64,000 bases of DNA, from the NCBI GenBank assembly GCA_900642245.1, contig CAAAJI010000025.1, positions 143,672 through 207,671 of the forward strand. The letters are read 5' to 3'. This document shows positions 42,455-55,870 of this stretch, piece by piece (the stretch's first letter is position 1; each line of letters starts with the position of its first letter). Under the pieces are notes generated by a model, which did no database searches, was not told the DNA's origin, and worked only from the letters and a program-made list of their open reading frames with translations. The translations under genes were made by a program, and so were the position numbers. This DNA comes from Fragilaria radians (Eukaryota > Bacillariophyta > Fragilariophyceae > Fragilariales > Fragilariaceae).

Positions 42455-44533
42455 GTAAGAAAGTATCACTCTAGTTTTCATATCGACTGGTCCGACTATT
42501 ATCTGAAAATTATGCAATCCCTGATACAAATTTACAAATAGAATCTTTAACTCCTCCAAACTGAACCGGTTTGTTTTGATATGACCATGCTTCTTGTAGT
42601 AATTGCAGATCCGTCACGTCATCTCTCTGTCTTTCTTGTTCCTTTTTTAATTTGCATTGTACTACTTAATGACCAAGGAATCCACAGCTGCATCATTTAA
42701 CATTAAAGTGAGTGGGGAGCAAAACTTGCCCTTCATTGTTGTTGTGAATGCTTAATCACTTAGCTTGAATCCTTACGTGGCTTATCATCATAAAGTGGAC
42801 TTGTTGTTTCTATCACAACATCATTGCAATTTATAACACTTGTTGCGCTATTTGGGTCATGGATCATAAACGGATACTTTGTCATTGGAAATTTCAGAGT
42901 TTCTAAATTCGGTGCCTAAAGAAGTTCTCTGCACTTAGTTAAGAAGGAGGCTGAGGTAGGTCTCAACCTTATCCCGTACCCTTTCCAAGCACTTCCTTGA
43001 TTCCAGATCGCCTGACCTTGGCTAAGCCTTCTCACTCCATGTTGATTGTTGTTCCTTCCTTCCAATAAAATAAATAATCTGGTAGCCCCAATAACTCAAA
43101 ATAGGCTAAACCTGCGAAACAAATAGTTAAGAAAATTACCTCTTTACATATAAAGAGGCTATCTAGAACGTGTTATAAAGCCTTCTTCAAATTAATTTTA
43201 GTTCAATAAGCTTATGAGGAAAATTTCCTATAAAGTCGGAGCACTAAATGCAACTGATCTTCCTGGTGTTCCTGTTGTCGTGTTAGGATATCATGAAGGA
43301 ACCTTAAATGAATCTTTAAGTCAATGGCCTTTATAAGAATATCAGTTACGAGAATTTAGTGCCAGCGTTGATTCTAGATCCAACAGATGTAGAGAGAAGA
43401 AGCGAATAATCATAGGTGAGCATAAGGATAAACGAAAATATTCCACAATCTCTTGTAGGGTTTACTGTCGATTTTGGAAATCTCTTGCCAACTCCTAAAG
43501 AAATGGAATCTTTGAGGCTTCTCCATATTCCTTAGTTTCCATCAATACTTACTGATCCAAGTGAAGATGAATTCCACGAACAAGTAATCAAATATGAAGA
43601 ACTTAGTACCGGTGAAAGCCATAGTATACAACAGATACAGCACTGTGACCATTCTAAGACAGGCTTGAAAGTGATTTGACAACTAGGAGGACCAATGTTT
43701 GCTTAAGAATATGTCAAAATAATGAATGCTACAAAATTACAGATTAGTAAAGCAGTTTCTAGCAAAATTGACTTGGTGCAAACTGTCACCATATTAAACC
43801 CTATGCAGTGAAACATGGCAGGAAAGGGTAATTGAAATTATCTTCCCTTAGTCTAGTGGAAGGATATTAACAAGGCAAAATCACCGATCAATTTTTCTAC
43901 ACTCACCACGTTTTTAGCTTTTTCTTTTGGATCAATGCTCTGATGAAGTATGCAGAAAAATGAAATTTCTGGGCAACATTTTTTTCAATTATGATAGTGA
44001 TCCAAGTGAAAAACATACCTTACCTTGAAAATTTGGTTTTGAACACATGCAGCATTCTTGAGGAAAAGAATGGTCAAAAAGGAAAGAATCGCTTGGCTCA
44101 AAATTCAATCTGTTAAATCTATCATTGCTAACTTTGGCATTTACCTTTCTGTCGGAATTTTACAAAGGGATCTTCTCTAACTTGAAAGGCATTTATCGTA
44201 TAGCATCAGTGAGAGGGCGAAATTGGAGAAAAAGGAGTTTTTACTATTCTACTCGGAGTGGAAACTGTGAAATCAAATGTGTATCAATAACGACAATTTC
44301 TAAGTAGTTTTTGGATATGGCTTGTAATCAGATTTCTTCAGGTTGTCTCTCATTTTCAATGCCAACATATCATTTCAAAACAATCTTTCCCAATCTCTTA
44401 TTTCAATTTTCTCAAGATACAAAAAATTGGCTTGTACAAAAGTGTTAATTGCTTTCAGAATCAACGTCAACTCTAGCATATAAAGCATAAAGAATACTTT
44501 AATTGTTCATCTTTATCAAATGATACCCTGTGG
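42455..44533. other. Intergenic, probable decayed retroelement
   Basis: 2.1 kb without an intact gene. A plus-strand stretch near 43214-43330 reads VGALNATDLPGVPVVVLGYHEG before frame loss and looks protein-like, but I cannot assign it. It is the 3' flank of the minus-strand PPR-like gene. Confidence 0.35.
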
Positions 44534-47420
44534 TCAAGAACTGTAAAGGCGATGATAAGCTTCAGATAGCACAGGATGAAAACGCTGCAGAGCTTGAAAA
44601 GCTAGGGATCCTGATTCACCATTCTTTTTTGCAAGGATCACTACTTCATCGACATATTTTAATTGCGACATTAAGTCATCCGGCATATGTCGAGTAATAA
44701 TGATGAAGATGCTGTTGAAGGTTTCAACTGTTGGGATGACATTTGCATTATGGATGCGTTTATGAATATCTATAGCCAGCGGTAACGCATTGTCAGTGCG
44801 GCTCCTAGTGCAGATGTGAAGAACTAAGTTGTAAATAGATGCTCCAAGCTCCAACTTTTTCTCTTGTCGGGATGAAGGAATGGATTTAAGAGGAGCAGAT
44901 TTAGAAAGCAATGACGTAACACCGCATTGTGTCTCCAGGAATAGCAACAGCTGATGAGCGCGTTCTGCTGCTTGAGGATGGCCCTTCGCGGCACTGTTTT
45001 TCCAACATTGTAGTACTTTGGAGTACATATCAGGGGAAATACGAAAAGCTTTATCGTATACTTCTCTCATTTGCATTTTCGAAAGAATCATATCAGCGTT
45101 TCGACCTGAACTGATTGAATCCACTCTCCTCCATATTTTAAGCAGGGTATCAAAGGTGACATCATCTGGCACAATTTTCAAGGTTTCCATGGAATCAAGT
45201 AGCCGAGTTGCACGAGTTGCAAGATCAAGCACTACTTCAGGCTCTGCTTTTATTAACGTACATCGATGAAGACCATGCAGCACTGACTGATACACTTCCG
45301 ATGATATGATTGATATCGGACTCTCTACGTCGTGACTAGCATCCTGTCTTTTTACTCTGCTAGATCTCACTTTCCAGATCTCGTCATTCTCAATCATCCG
45401 CAAAATCAGCAAAGCTCGATCTAAGCATGCCATGTCTCTCTCACTCGCATAAACTAATAGTAATGAACGCAACAATTTGGCTTCGGAATCCAGTACAAAT
45501 CGTGCTTGAATATGCTCATCTCTGGCATGTTTAATTTGTGTTAAGGCGAATTCTCCAATGCAGTTAACAACCAAATTCTCTGCCCTCTTTAGACGGTTGG
45601 GAACACAATCATTCCCTGCTAAAGCTAACATTTGTAAAGCTATCGAGATGGAAAAGCATCTATCAAAATGATTCATAACATTCTTTTTCATAATCTCCAG
45701 TGCTAACCTTTCCCCTCGTTCAATAGCAATTAAACGATTCTCTTTCGTTATTTCCCGAAACGCAGCTTGGCAATACGCTCGTTGGACTGCATGAAACAAT
45801 TTAGTTGATGATCTATCCAACTCATTTTTTCGATAAATTTCTTCTGCTTTCATACAACTTTCAATATTTCCAATATCTCCATATGCTGTAATTAAGAGAT
45901 GCAAATTTGAGATAGAAAGAGGAATATTACCTGCAAGATCGTGTAAGGATGTTAAACGTAAAACTTTATTGCCATAGATCTTGTTTTCTCCCTCATCATT
46001 CGATATATCGTGAAAAACAACGGAAAAAGCTCTATTATATGTGTCAACGAGAAGAGGGGAATCAGATGTAACGTCAAGATTTTTTTCCGAAGATTGTGGT
46101 TCATCTAAATCACTGTTACCAAAAATATTGCTTACAGTCCGAAGCACTGAACTGAAGAACTCACTACTCAAGTAAGTTTTTGAGCCCAGATGTTGTAACA
46201 ATGATTCTCGATCAGATTTAAGCATTAGAATAGACATCATCAAATGTTCCACATCATCTGTCTTCACGAGATCTTTTTCTAATTCTAAGCATAAGGCTCT
46301 CAAGAGGCTGGTGCACAAACTGTGAAATATCGATTCCGTAGCATCAGCTTCTGATGGAATCATTTTTTCTCTCTCGGACAAAAATTTTGAGTGGAGAAAT
46401 TTTACGTTCTCTAGAATTTGGTTGGGGTAGCCATCTTCTCGCAAATCGGAATTCCCTACTTTTGAGCCTTTAAATAGTTTCAAGTGATACAAATCGATGA
46501 GTTCATTGATTTCTTGGCCCAAAGAAACAGAATCATAGGATTTTAATTCTAGATTCGTAGACTCTGTTGATTTTATCCTTTCGTTATCCTTGAGTCTAAC
46601 GTGACTGAAATCTAAGTTAAATCGTTTCTCAAATTGTAGTCTTTGTTGTGCCACAATCTCTTCCTCACTATCACTAAAGTCGCAGCTATTGTCATATTGG
46701 AAGTTCTGTTCATAAGGAAAAGGATGCTCTAGCAAAGTTTCGACGTTAGATTATGCAGGGTTTCTGAATATAATTGATGTAATGTATTCAATGGATAACT
46801 TTTGCTTGTCGCGAAAGAGGGTTGTTTCCTTACATAAGATTAAATCCCGACAAAACAGAATTTCACTCACCGTTTTCTTCGCTTCTTGAAGCACTTGGCA
46901 GCAGATTCGCCGCTGTAGAGCTTATATTACCATTCGATAACAGTTTTTCGTTGAGAAATACACTTGACGTCGAATGTGATGTGGTGTCATGCTCGTTGCT
47001 GCTCGAATTTACCTCACGTAACTTTGAATCGTTCCAGTTTTCCTCTAGCTTCAAGAGCTTTCGACTAACTTTCCTATTCTTTCGTCCTCCTGGCAAGGCG
47101 GCAGGGAGCGTCTTTTTGTAGGACTGAAGCAAAACATCGATATCTTTCAATAGAGAAATGTCGCCTTTACTTTGAGTTGTTTTTGTCCTTTTAGTGGACA
47201 CATTCTTTGGAACTGTTTTAGAGGCATCAGGCAGATCGACTCTCTTACCGATTGCAAGGTTCTTTTTCCGTTTGTCAGCAACAGCACTTGAGCTTGATTT
47301 TGCTTTCAAATTTAATTGATACATATTGAAAAGATTGGATGGATACCTGATATCGAATTCTATTTCACTCCTAAGATTTTTAATCAAGCGACGTCTTGAA
47401 TGGACAGAAAATCGCAACAT
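44534..47420 (-). CDS. Pentatricopeptide-repeat-like organelle protein
   Basis: Two exons, 47420-46871 and 46728-44534, encode 914 residues. The 142-nt intron (GTGAGT...CTAG) joins a Glu codon split 1/2. The N-terminus (MLRFSVHSRRRLIKNLRS) is basic and non-acidic, as in a mitochondrial presequence. The first 220 residues are otherwise Ser/Lys-rich and probably disordered. The rest is alpha-helical, and its C-terminal third carries PPR-like units of about 35 residues. Examples are IVPDDVTFDTLLKIWRR, ISPDMYSKVLQCWKNS, GASIYNLVLHICTRS and VIPTVETFNSIFIIITRH, each with the V-x-P-x-x-x-T/Y-F/Y-N/D-x-x-L/I start of a PPR helix. Earlier helical repeats are more divergent. Such proteins bind organelle RNA and act in processing, stability or translation. 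The RNA target cannot be inferred from so few clear repeats. Confidence 0.8.
46729..46870 (-). other. 142-nt intron of the PPR-like gene
   Basis: On the minus strand the donor GTGAGT follows GAAGAAAACG and the acceptor CTAG precedes AGCATCC. Splicing restores one continuous frame. It is the longest intron assigned in the window. Confidence 0.75.
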
Positions 47421-48332
47421 GCTAGAGCCTATTCTATTCTAAACGTAATGATAGAGGATCGCACAGTTAACACTTTAACGCAAAGGGGAGATTTTAATAA
47501 ATAATGTATTGGTGCACAAGGTATGCAATGAGGAATAGGGAATCTTTGAAATGGAACAATCCTTTACAATTTTGCTCGCACATTATTACACTAGGCTACA
47601 TGGATATATTATTTTCACAAGCACACAAGCCATTCTTTCCTCGGATAAACATAAAAGCTACTAATGCTCTCTTCTTAATGGTAGAAAAATGCGAATAACT
47701 ATTCTTCCAACACAATTAGATATCAATTATGAACTCAACCCAAAAGAAGGATGAACCTTGGTGCTAAATTGCATTGGTTGATCCATTGGATATCGGTCCT
47801 GTGACATAATCCTTTTTGGCTTTGATTTATTTTCATTTATCTCATAAACACTTGTGAATGGGTATGGTCTCGTGCTATCATATAACAATTCTTGAGAATT
47901 ACCCTGTTTCAAGTAGCGCTTTGTCCCCAAGGTGACATCCATCAGGAGAGCTCTTCTTCTTTTCTATATCTTTTCAACTTATGACTTTTCATGCTTCTGT
48001 TTTGTATTTTTTCTAAATTGATCTGTTTGCGATATTATGAATCAAAACTTCACCAAACATTCTTCAACAGGGAATGTCGTGAAAATGATGTTAGCGTTTA
48101 CGGTGCAGAAGATTAATGAAGACAATCAGTTAGACTAGGATCATCCAGATTTTCATTTCTAAATCAAATTGCATTAGCACGTCATTTAAAATTGTAATTA
48201 AAAAAATCTAGCCACTCCCGTTTTGTATTAGAATGAATCTTTAGACAATGCTGAGTTTATGTGAATGAAAGCCCATAGGCTTATCCCGTTACTATTACTA
48301 CAGCCCTGCTCTACGGCGAGATATAGAAATGA
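47421..48332. other. Intergenic upstream of PPR-like gene
   Basis: No recognised feature. A 71-codon minus-strand open frame at 47727-47942 has no domain and is not called as a gene. Confidence 0.45.
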
Positions 48333-51300
48333 CACAATGATAAATTATAATCAATTTAGTCTTGTGTAGGTTTAGAAGTTCTCTAAGGGAGAATTTCTTG
48401 ACCCTTCTCAAGAGACGTTCGTGAACTCTCTTGAAGAATTAGGACTCGTTCTAAAGCTTCTTCCCAACTGTTTAGACAAGTCTCTTCAACTTGTTCATAA
48501 AGACAAGTTGTTGGTCAATAAGGATAAGTTAGTTTAGACCTTAGACTCTCTGTTATTAGAGAGCTAACTTAAAAATTAAATCTTTATGTAGAAAACTACT
48601 ATAGCCGTCCTAGACTAGATCCGGTGCTGGGTTGTATAATGATACTTTTTCATTGATAAACAATATATAATCTTCACTAAGTACAACTAGTGAATAATTT
48701 GTCATAGTTAAACTTGTGGTAAATTTTTAACTGGATAGTTTACTTGTAATGTTTTGATTCTATTACTATTTAATATGAACTATCGGTACAGGACGTCTCC
48801 TTATACCGGTATACGTACACATCTTACAACCTATTGTGTTAGGGATTAGTTAATATTTTATCACTAAACTGTTATTGTGTACAACCTATTGCCTTGGGGA
48901 TTAACTTCCTGATCCTTCAGTCAAGGTAGGTCAAGCCCGCCTGTTACCTCATGCTTTAGCAGGTTATCAAAGTAGTCAACAACGTTTCAACTACGTTTCA
49001 TACCTCTTCCAGACTTTTCTTCACTTGTTCCGGTCATTTTTTAATTGTTTGCCAGCCTTCAACCTTTAGATTCCCTCTTCAGACGCAACCCTTCTTATTT
49101 CATTTTCTCTTTGATATCAAATGATGGAAAGACCCATTCAGAAGCTTAGTCTTCTTCTAGGATTACGCTATTTACTGATCAATTAATCTTTTCCTTTGAT
49201 TTAGTAACTTTATATGGAATCGCTCGAATGGATAACATGCTTGTCCAAACTTTGTATACTTATTGGTTGCATATTGCACTCCTTAAATTATATTAAGAAA
49301 GATGCTCACGCTCTTCAAGCAATTCGTATCTTTGGTTTGTTCATTTTAATAGAGATATCACATGTATTCAGAATAGCTTGCATGATTATTTTCTGCCCAT
49401 ACAGTCTACATGAAGTGTGGATTCTCTGAGACTATGGCTTATCATCCATGAAGTAAGCCTCTATAGGAACTGAGGAAGCAATTAACAACATCTTTGAAAT
49501 TTCGCAAGAGGATCATATCATGAAACAAAATTAAGCAATATTATAGTTGGAACAGATCACAAGACTTCACATGAAAGATTGTACCAAAAGCAACCAGAGC
49601 AACCTGGCCATTTGCAAAGGTATGGAGAAGTTGGAATTGCTAATGATAAGCCCCCAAAATGAAGTCAAAGTTTGTAGACAGATGCTTATTGTGTGTGCTT
49701 GTTCGACACGCCAGGAATAATGCCGGAAATGCGTATAGAATGATTAACATGAACACCGGGAGAGCATTCATCACAATAGACATTCAGCGGACGAAGAGAT
49801 TCAGTGGAGACCTTAAAACCGGACATGTCAAGGACTATTTGATTAAAATTAGAGTCATCAAACCCCAAAAGTCTAAGAAAAAGGATCATGGTGAAAAAGT
49901 GGCGATTTCGATAGCTAAAAAGAACTATTTTTCAAGGAGCCAGAAGGATATCATTAGTATCGTAGAGAGAGCAAGAGTGTGAACAAGCACCTCAAGCTGA
50001 ACAAATCTATCCATGGATTAGTTCAAGAAGATAGAGCGTGGTGGAAATCAATTGCAAATATGAGTGCTTGCAGCCACCAATGCTTCATGGAACTTGGCGC
50101 ATTGCACTTAATATGAATCTCATTGATCGTTTTCCGATCCAAATTATTTGAATTATATTCCAAAAATAATCAAATACTGGTTGACGCCTTTCTAACTAAC
50201 TATTTACTGCTCAACTGTGACATTACGACACATACACAAACCCTGCCTCACCGAATGGTCCTATATAAGGCTAACTAGCTTATGGAATTCATTAAGTCTA
50301 TGTCTTAAAATGTAATGTCCAAGGAATAATTCTCAGGTAGCTCTGCATCTCTTTTCTGTTCTCCACATTCTCCAGATGACGTTTTAAAGAAGAGCCTATC
50401 AATTAACCATGGTCTTACCAACAGGCGCCTTAAGCGTTAAGATCTGGTGCGTAATCAATCACTTGTTCCAAACCTCAGGGAGACTAACCTGGAATTTGTT
50501 TAAAGTGCTAGGAATACTTCAAAGGTCGGTTGCCTGGAATCATAAATATCTCTAACTTTAATATAGCCTAACCTGTATATCTCAAAGTCTTCTGTCTTGC
50601 TTCATTTTGGGATTGAGTGGAATGGCGGGGCTCTTGCGCAGCATGAGGTAGACTTACACGATTGACAAAAGTTGTTGATATAATGATTTTTATTCTCAAC
50701 GTTGAGAGAATACAGCGAGCTATTAAAATCTAATCAGGGCTATGTCTACAATTGAATCGTAAAATTTTAAAATCCCAAAGATTTAGAACGCTGCAAAAGT
50801 TCACATCACTTGAAGCAGAGAAGCTTGGAATGCATTACACAGTTACGTGAGGGACTATTAAGTTTGGCTTATGAACTATTTGTTGTGCTAATTTAGTGTT
50901 TCTAACTGTGCAAAGATGTGAAAATGCATAGAACATTATCTTTTCAAGTATTTTCTTGTCATAGCCTTCTGGACTGTAAATATCTGTCGTGGACTCATAG
51001 TTTCTCTATTTCTTTATTTTCCCTCATAAAATTTAACCTGCATTAAAAAAGGCCATATCTCTTTTGGTTCATATGTTTTGGCACGTCAATGCTGCTGAAC
51101 ACAGCAAGCCCAAGGTAATTACTCTGATACGAAATATTGTTAAATACTTAATTTTTCCTTACCCTAAAATCACTTTGGACTACTCACCATTAACGAGTCT
51201 TCTGTGTTGAAATTGAAAAGATAAATCCAATTTTAGCTATGTTTGGAATGCAAACTAGAGCGTTACAATTGCTTTTTGCAATTGTGTCAAGTTTGTAATC

Positions 51301-51875
51301 GAAGTAAATCACAACATTGTTCCTGCAATTGCTCAGCACTGTCTTTACTAAGACTACCAATATAAACAAGCCACAAGTAGGTACTACATACAGACGCCTA
51401 TATTGTAAGGGTCCATTTCTTTTCTTATCTTAAATTGGTACCAAATTACTAGTGGGGGATATCAAGCAACGAATGTGCTACCAAAACGACACGGGTAACT
51501 GATGCAGAGCAATTTGTTGATGTCATTATAGTGACATGACAAGGGACGATATATGAGAGTATCTAAGCTCCGAATTTTGATGTTTCATTTGAAGGAAGCG
51601 TTGAAACGTTGAAACGTTGAATCAACTGTAAGTCATAATATGGTGAATTCGTTACAGGAAAAGCCAAATTTTTTCGGATAAAGCTAATCTAGAATCAATT
51701 TCAGATACGCATTTTAATAATGAAAAATCTACCTGCTATATGCAGTATCTGCTTGACATCTTGTCAGTAAAGAGGATGAAACAATTTTCGGATATTTGTG
51801 ACTTCAATGAAAAATTCCATCATAATTTTCAATTTTCCTTATGATATTGATGTATTTCCTATATTTTGCTACACT
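48333..51875 (+). repeat. 3.5-kb direct repeat, copy 1
   Basis: This 3,543-nt segment is nearly identical to 51897-55404. Differences are scattered single bases plus length differences of 31 nt (51704-51734 present here only) and two of 2 nt. It ends exactly at the 20-N gap, and the second copy begins one base after it. It contains a copia relic and no intact gene. Confidence 0.95.
49540..49982 (+). pseudogene. Ty1/copia integrase-to-RT relic (repeat copy 1)
   Basis: The open frame 49659-49982 contains MKSKFVDRCLLCVLV, RNNAGNAYRMINMNTGR and FITIDIQRTKRF. This matches the copia polyprotein region after the integrase core, where K-x-K-x-x-D-R-G-x-x-x-x-F-V-G-Y is followed by A-G-x-x-Y-R-M-x-N-P-x-T and R-D-V. 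Upstream, in another frame, HLQRYGEVGIANDKPPK matches the preceding segment. The elements on either side are lost. Confidence 0.6.
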
Positions 51876-51895
51876 NNNNNNNNNNNNNNNNNNNN
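51876..51895. other. Assembly gap, 20 N
   Basis: A fixed-looking 20-N spacer between the two copies of the 3.5-kb repeat. Confidence 1.
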
Positions 51896-51896
51896 G

Positions 51897-54800
51897 CACA
51901 ATGATAAATTATAATCAATTTAGTCTTGTGTAGGTTTAGAAGTTCTCTAAGGGAGAATTTCTTGACCCTTCTCAAGAGACGTTCGTGAACTCTCTTGAAG
52001 AATTAGGACTGGTTCTAAAGCTTCTTCCCAACTGTTTAGACAAGTCTCTTCAACTTGTTCATAAAGACAAGTTGTTGGTCAATAAGGATAAGTTAGTTTA
52101 GATCTTAGACTCTCTGCTATTAGAGAGCTAACTTAATAATTAAATCTTTATGTAGAAAACTACTATAGCCGTCCTAGACTAGATCCGGTGCTGGGTTGTA
52201 TAATGATACTTTTTCATTGATAAACAACATATAATCTTCACTAAGTACAACTAGTGAATAATTTGTCATAGTTAAACTTGTGGTAAATTTTTAACTGGAT
52301 AGTTTACTTGTAATGTTTTGATTCTATTACTATTTAATATGAACTATCGGTACAGGACGTCTCCTTATACCAGTATACGTACACATCTTACAACCTATTG
52401 TGTTAGGGATTAGTTAATATTTTATTTCTAAACTGTTATTGTGTACAACATATTGCCTTGGGGATTAACTTCCTGATCCTTCAGTCAAGGTAGGTCAAGC
52501 CCGCCTGTTACCTCATGCTTTAGCAGGTTATCAAAGTAGTCAACAACGTTACAACTACTTTTCATACCTCTTCCAGACTTTTCTTCACTTGTTCCGGTCA
52601 TTTTTTAATTGTTTGCCAGCCTTCAACCTTTAGATTCCCTCTTCAGACGCAACCCTTGTTATTTCATTTTCTCTTTGATATCAAATGATGGAAAGACCCA
52701 TTCAGAAGCTTAGTCTTCTTCTAGGATTACGCTATTTACTGATCAATTAATCTTTTCCTTTGATTTAGTAACTTTATATGGAATCGCTCGAATAGATAAC
52801 ATGCTTGTCCAAACTTTGTATACTTATTGGTTGCATATTGCACTCCTTAAATTATATTAAGAAAGATGCTAACGCTCTTCAAGCAATTCGTATCTTTGGT
52901 TTGTTCATTTTAATAGAGATATCACATGTATTCAGAATAGCTTGCATAATTATTTTCTGCCCATACAGTCTACATGAAGTGTGGATTCTCTGAGACTATG
53001 GCTTATCATCCATGAAGTAAGCCTCTATAGGAACTGAGGAAGCAATTAACAACATCTTTGAAATTTCGCAAGAGGATCATATCATGAAACAAAATTAAGC
53101 AATATTATAGTTGGAACAGATCACAAGACTTCACATGAAAGATTGTACCAAAAGCAACCAGAGCAACCTGGCCATTTGCGAAGGTATGGAGAAGTTGGAA
53201 TTGCTAATGATAAGCCCCCAAAATGAAGTCAAAGTTTGTAGACAGATGCTTATTGTGTGTGCTTGTTGGACACGCCAGGAATAATGCCGGAAATGCGTAT
53301 AGAATGATTAACATGAACACCGGGAGAGCATTCATCACAATAGACATTCAGCGGACGAAGAGATTCAGTGGAGACCTTAAAACCGGACATGTCAAGGACT
53401 ATTTGATTAAAATTAGAGTCCTCAAACCCCAAAAGTCTAAGAAAAAGGATCATGGTGAAAAAGTGACGATATCGATAGCTAAAAAGAACTATTTTTCAAG
53501 GAGCCAGAAGGATATCATTAGTATCGTAGAGAGAGCAAGAGTGTGAACAAGCACCTCAAGCTGAACAAATCTATCCATGGATTAGTTCAAGAAGATAGAG
53601 CGTGGTGGAAGTCAATTGCAAATATGAGTGCTTGTAGCCACCAATGCTTCATGGAACTTGGCGCATTGCACTTAATATGAATCTCATTGATCTTTTTCCG
53701 ATCCAAATTATTTGAATTCTATTCCAAAAATAATCAAATACTGGTTGACGCCTTTCTAACTAACTATTTACTGCTCAACTGTGACATTACGACACATACA
53801 CAAACCCTGCCTCACCGAATGGTCCTATATAAGGCTAACTAGCTTATGGAATTCATTAAGTCTATGTCTTAAAGTGTAATGTCCAAGGAATAATTCTCAG
53901 GTAGCTCTGCATCTCTTTTCTGTTCTCCACATTCTCCAGATGACGTTTTAAAGAAGAGCCTATCAATTAACCATGGTCTTACCAACAGGCGCCTTAAGCG
54001 TTAAGATATGGTGCGTAATCAATCACTTGTTCCAAACCTCAGGGAGACTAACCTGGAATTTGTTTAAAGTGCTAGGAATACTTCAAAGGTCGGTTGCCTG
54101 GAATCATAAACATCTCTAACTTTATTATAGCCTAACCTGTATATCTCAAAGTCTTCTGTCTTGCTTCATTTTGGGATTGAGTGGAATGGCGGGGCTCTTG
54201 CGCAGCATGAGGTAGACTTACACAATTGACAAAAGTTGTTGATATAATGATTTTTATTCTCAAAGTTGAGAGAATACAGCGAGCTATTAAAATCTAATCA
54301 GGGCTATGTCTACAATTGAATCGTAAAATTTGAAAATCCCAAAGATTTAGAACGCTGCAAAAATTCACGTCACTTGAAGCAGAGAAGCTTGGAATGCATT
54401 ACACAGTTACGTGAGGGACTATTAAGTTTGGCTTATGAACTATTTGTTGTGCTAATTTAGTGTTTCTAACTGTGCAAAGATGTGAAAATGCATAGAACAT
54501 TATCTTTTCAAGTATTTTCTTGTCATAGCCTTCTGGACTGTAAATATCCGTCGTGGACTCATAGTTTCTATTTCTTTATTTTCCCTCATAAAATTTAACC
54601 TGCATTAAAAAAGGCCATATCTCTTTTGGTTCATATGTTTTGGCACGTCAATGCTGCTGAACACAGCAAGCCCAAGGTAATTACTCTGATACGAAATATT
54701 GTTAAATACTTAATTTTTCCTTACCCTAAAATCACTTTGGACTACTCACCATTAACGAGTCTTCTGTGTTGAAATTGAAAAGATAAATCCAATTTTAGCT

Positions 54801-55404
54801 ATGTTTGGAATGCAAACTAGAGCGTTACAATTGCTTTTTGCAATTGTGTCAAGTTTGTAATCGAAGTAAATCACAACATTGTTCCTGCAATTGCTCAGCA
54901 CTGTTTACTAAGACTACCAATATAAACAAGCCACAAGTAGGTACTACATACAGACGCCTATATTGTAAGGGTCCATTTCTTTTCTTATCTTAAATTGGTA
55001 CCAAATTACTAGTGGGGGATATCAAGCAACGAATGCGCTACCAAAACGACACGGGTAACTGATGCAGAGCAATTTGTTGATGTCATTATAGTGACATGAC
55101 AAGGAACGATATATGAGAGTATCTAAGCTCCGAATTTTGATGTTTCATTTGAAGGAAGCGTTGAAACGTTGAAACGTTGAATCAACTGTAAGTCATAATA
55201 TGGTGAATTCGTTACAGGAAAAGCCAAATTTTTTCGGATAAAGCTAATCTAGAATCAATTTCTGCTATATGCAGTATCTGCTTGACATCTTGTCAGTAAA
55301 GAGGATGAAACAATTTTCGGATATTTGTGACTTCAATGAAAAATTCCATCATAATTTTCAATCTTCCTTATGATATTGATGTATTTCCTATATTTTGCTA
55401 CACT
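51897..55404 (+). repeat. 3.5-kb direct repeat, copy 2
   Basis: This 3,508-nt segment matches 48333-51875. Coordinates differ by 3,564 through most of the length. It lacks the 31-nt segment seen in copy 1 and carries a few substitutions, for example in the duplicated copia relic. Confidence 0.95.
53104..53546 (+). pseudogene. Ty1/copia integrase-to-RT relic (repeat copy 2)
   Basis: Same relic as at 49540-49982, with amino-acid differences such as VGHARN for VRHARN and VTISIA for VAISIA. The Gly in VGHA is the family-typical residue. Confidence 0.6.
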
Positions 55405-55870
55405 GTTCCAGTACTAAAGTTTTCAACGAAGAATTGAACCATTTAAGCGTGTAAATCAAAAAATACACCATTCATAGTAACTCGTATCCCTTGAATGATT
55501 TTTAATGGTCGTGTAAGCACGTTCGTTGTTCTCGATGTGTATTTTTTTTTGTATAAAAAATATTTGCACTATTGCTGACCAAGAGTCAACGCATAACGTT
55601 CGAATTCAAAAAAGTTCGCACGACATGCTCGGAGTTAGTCATCTTGGAATCAAATTATTTAGAGAAACCAAGACTTTCAAAGGATTTCAAAAATTTCAGA
55701 TGAATTTTTTCCGTAAGGAAAGTCTTTAAGGATAGTGTGTTCCGTTGCGCAAATTTTTCCTTAATATTCTATGCGGGCAGTTTGAGCACTTATATCCCTC
55801 AAATTCCTGTAAGTGTTGTATTATTCACACCACTGCCTATTGTCAGAACTTGGTATATTTTCTGATTGCG
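55405..55870. other. Upstream region of the armadillo-repeat gene
   Basis: AT-rich 5' flank. The main frame stays open back to about 55745, but without an ATG before 55871. Confidence 0.5.

Noticed and set aside
47727..47942. 71-codon minus-strand frame upstream of the PPR-like gene
   Set aside because: No domain, no splice partner found and no distinctive composition.
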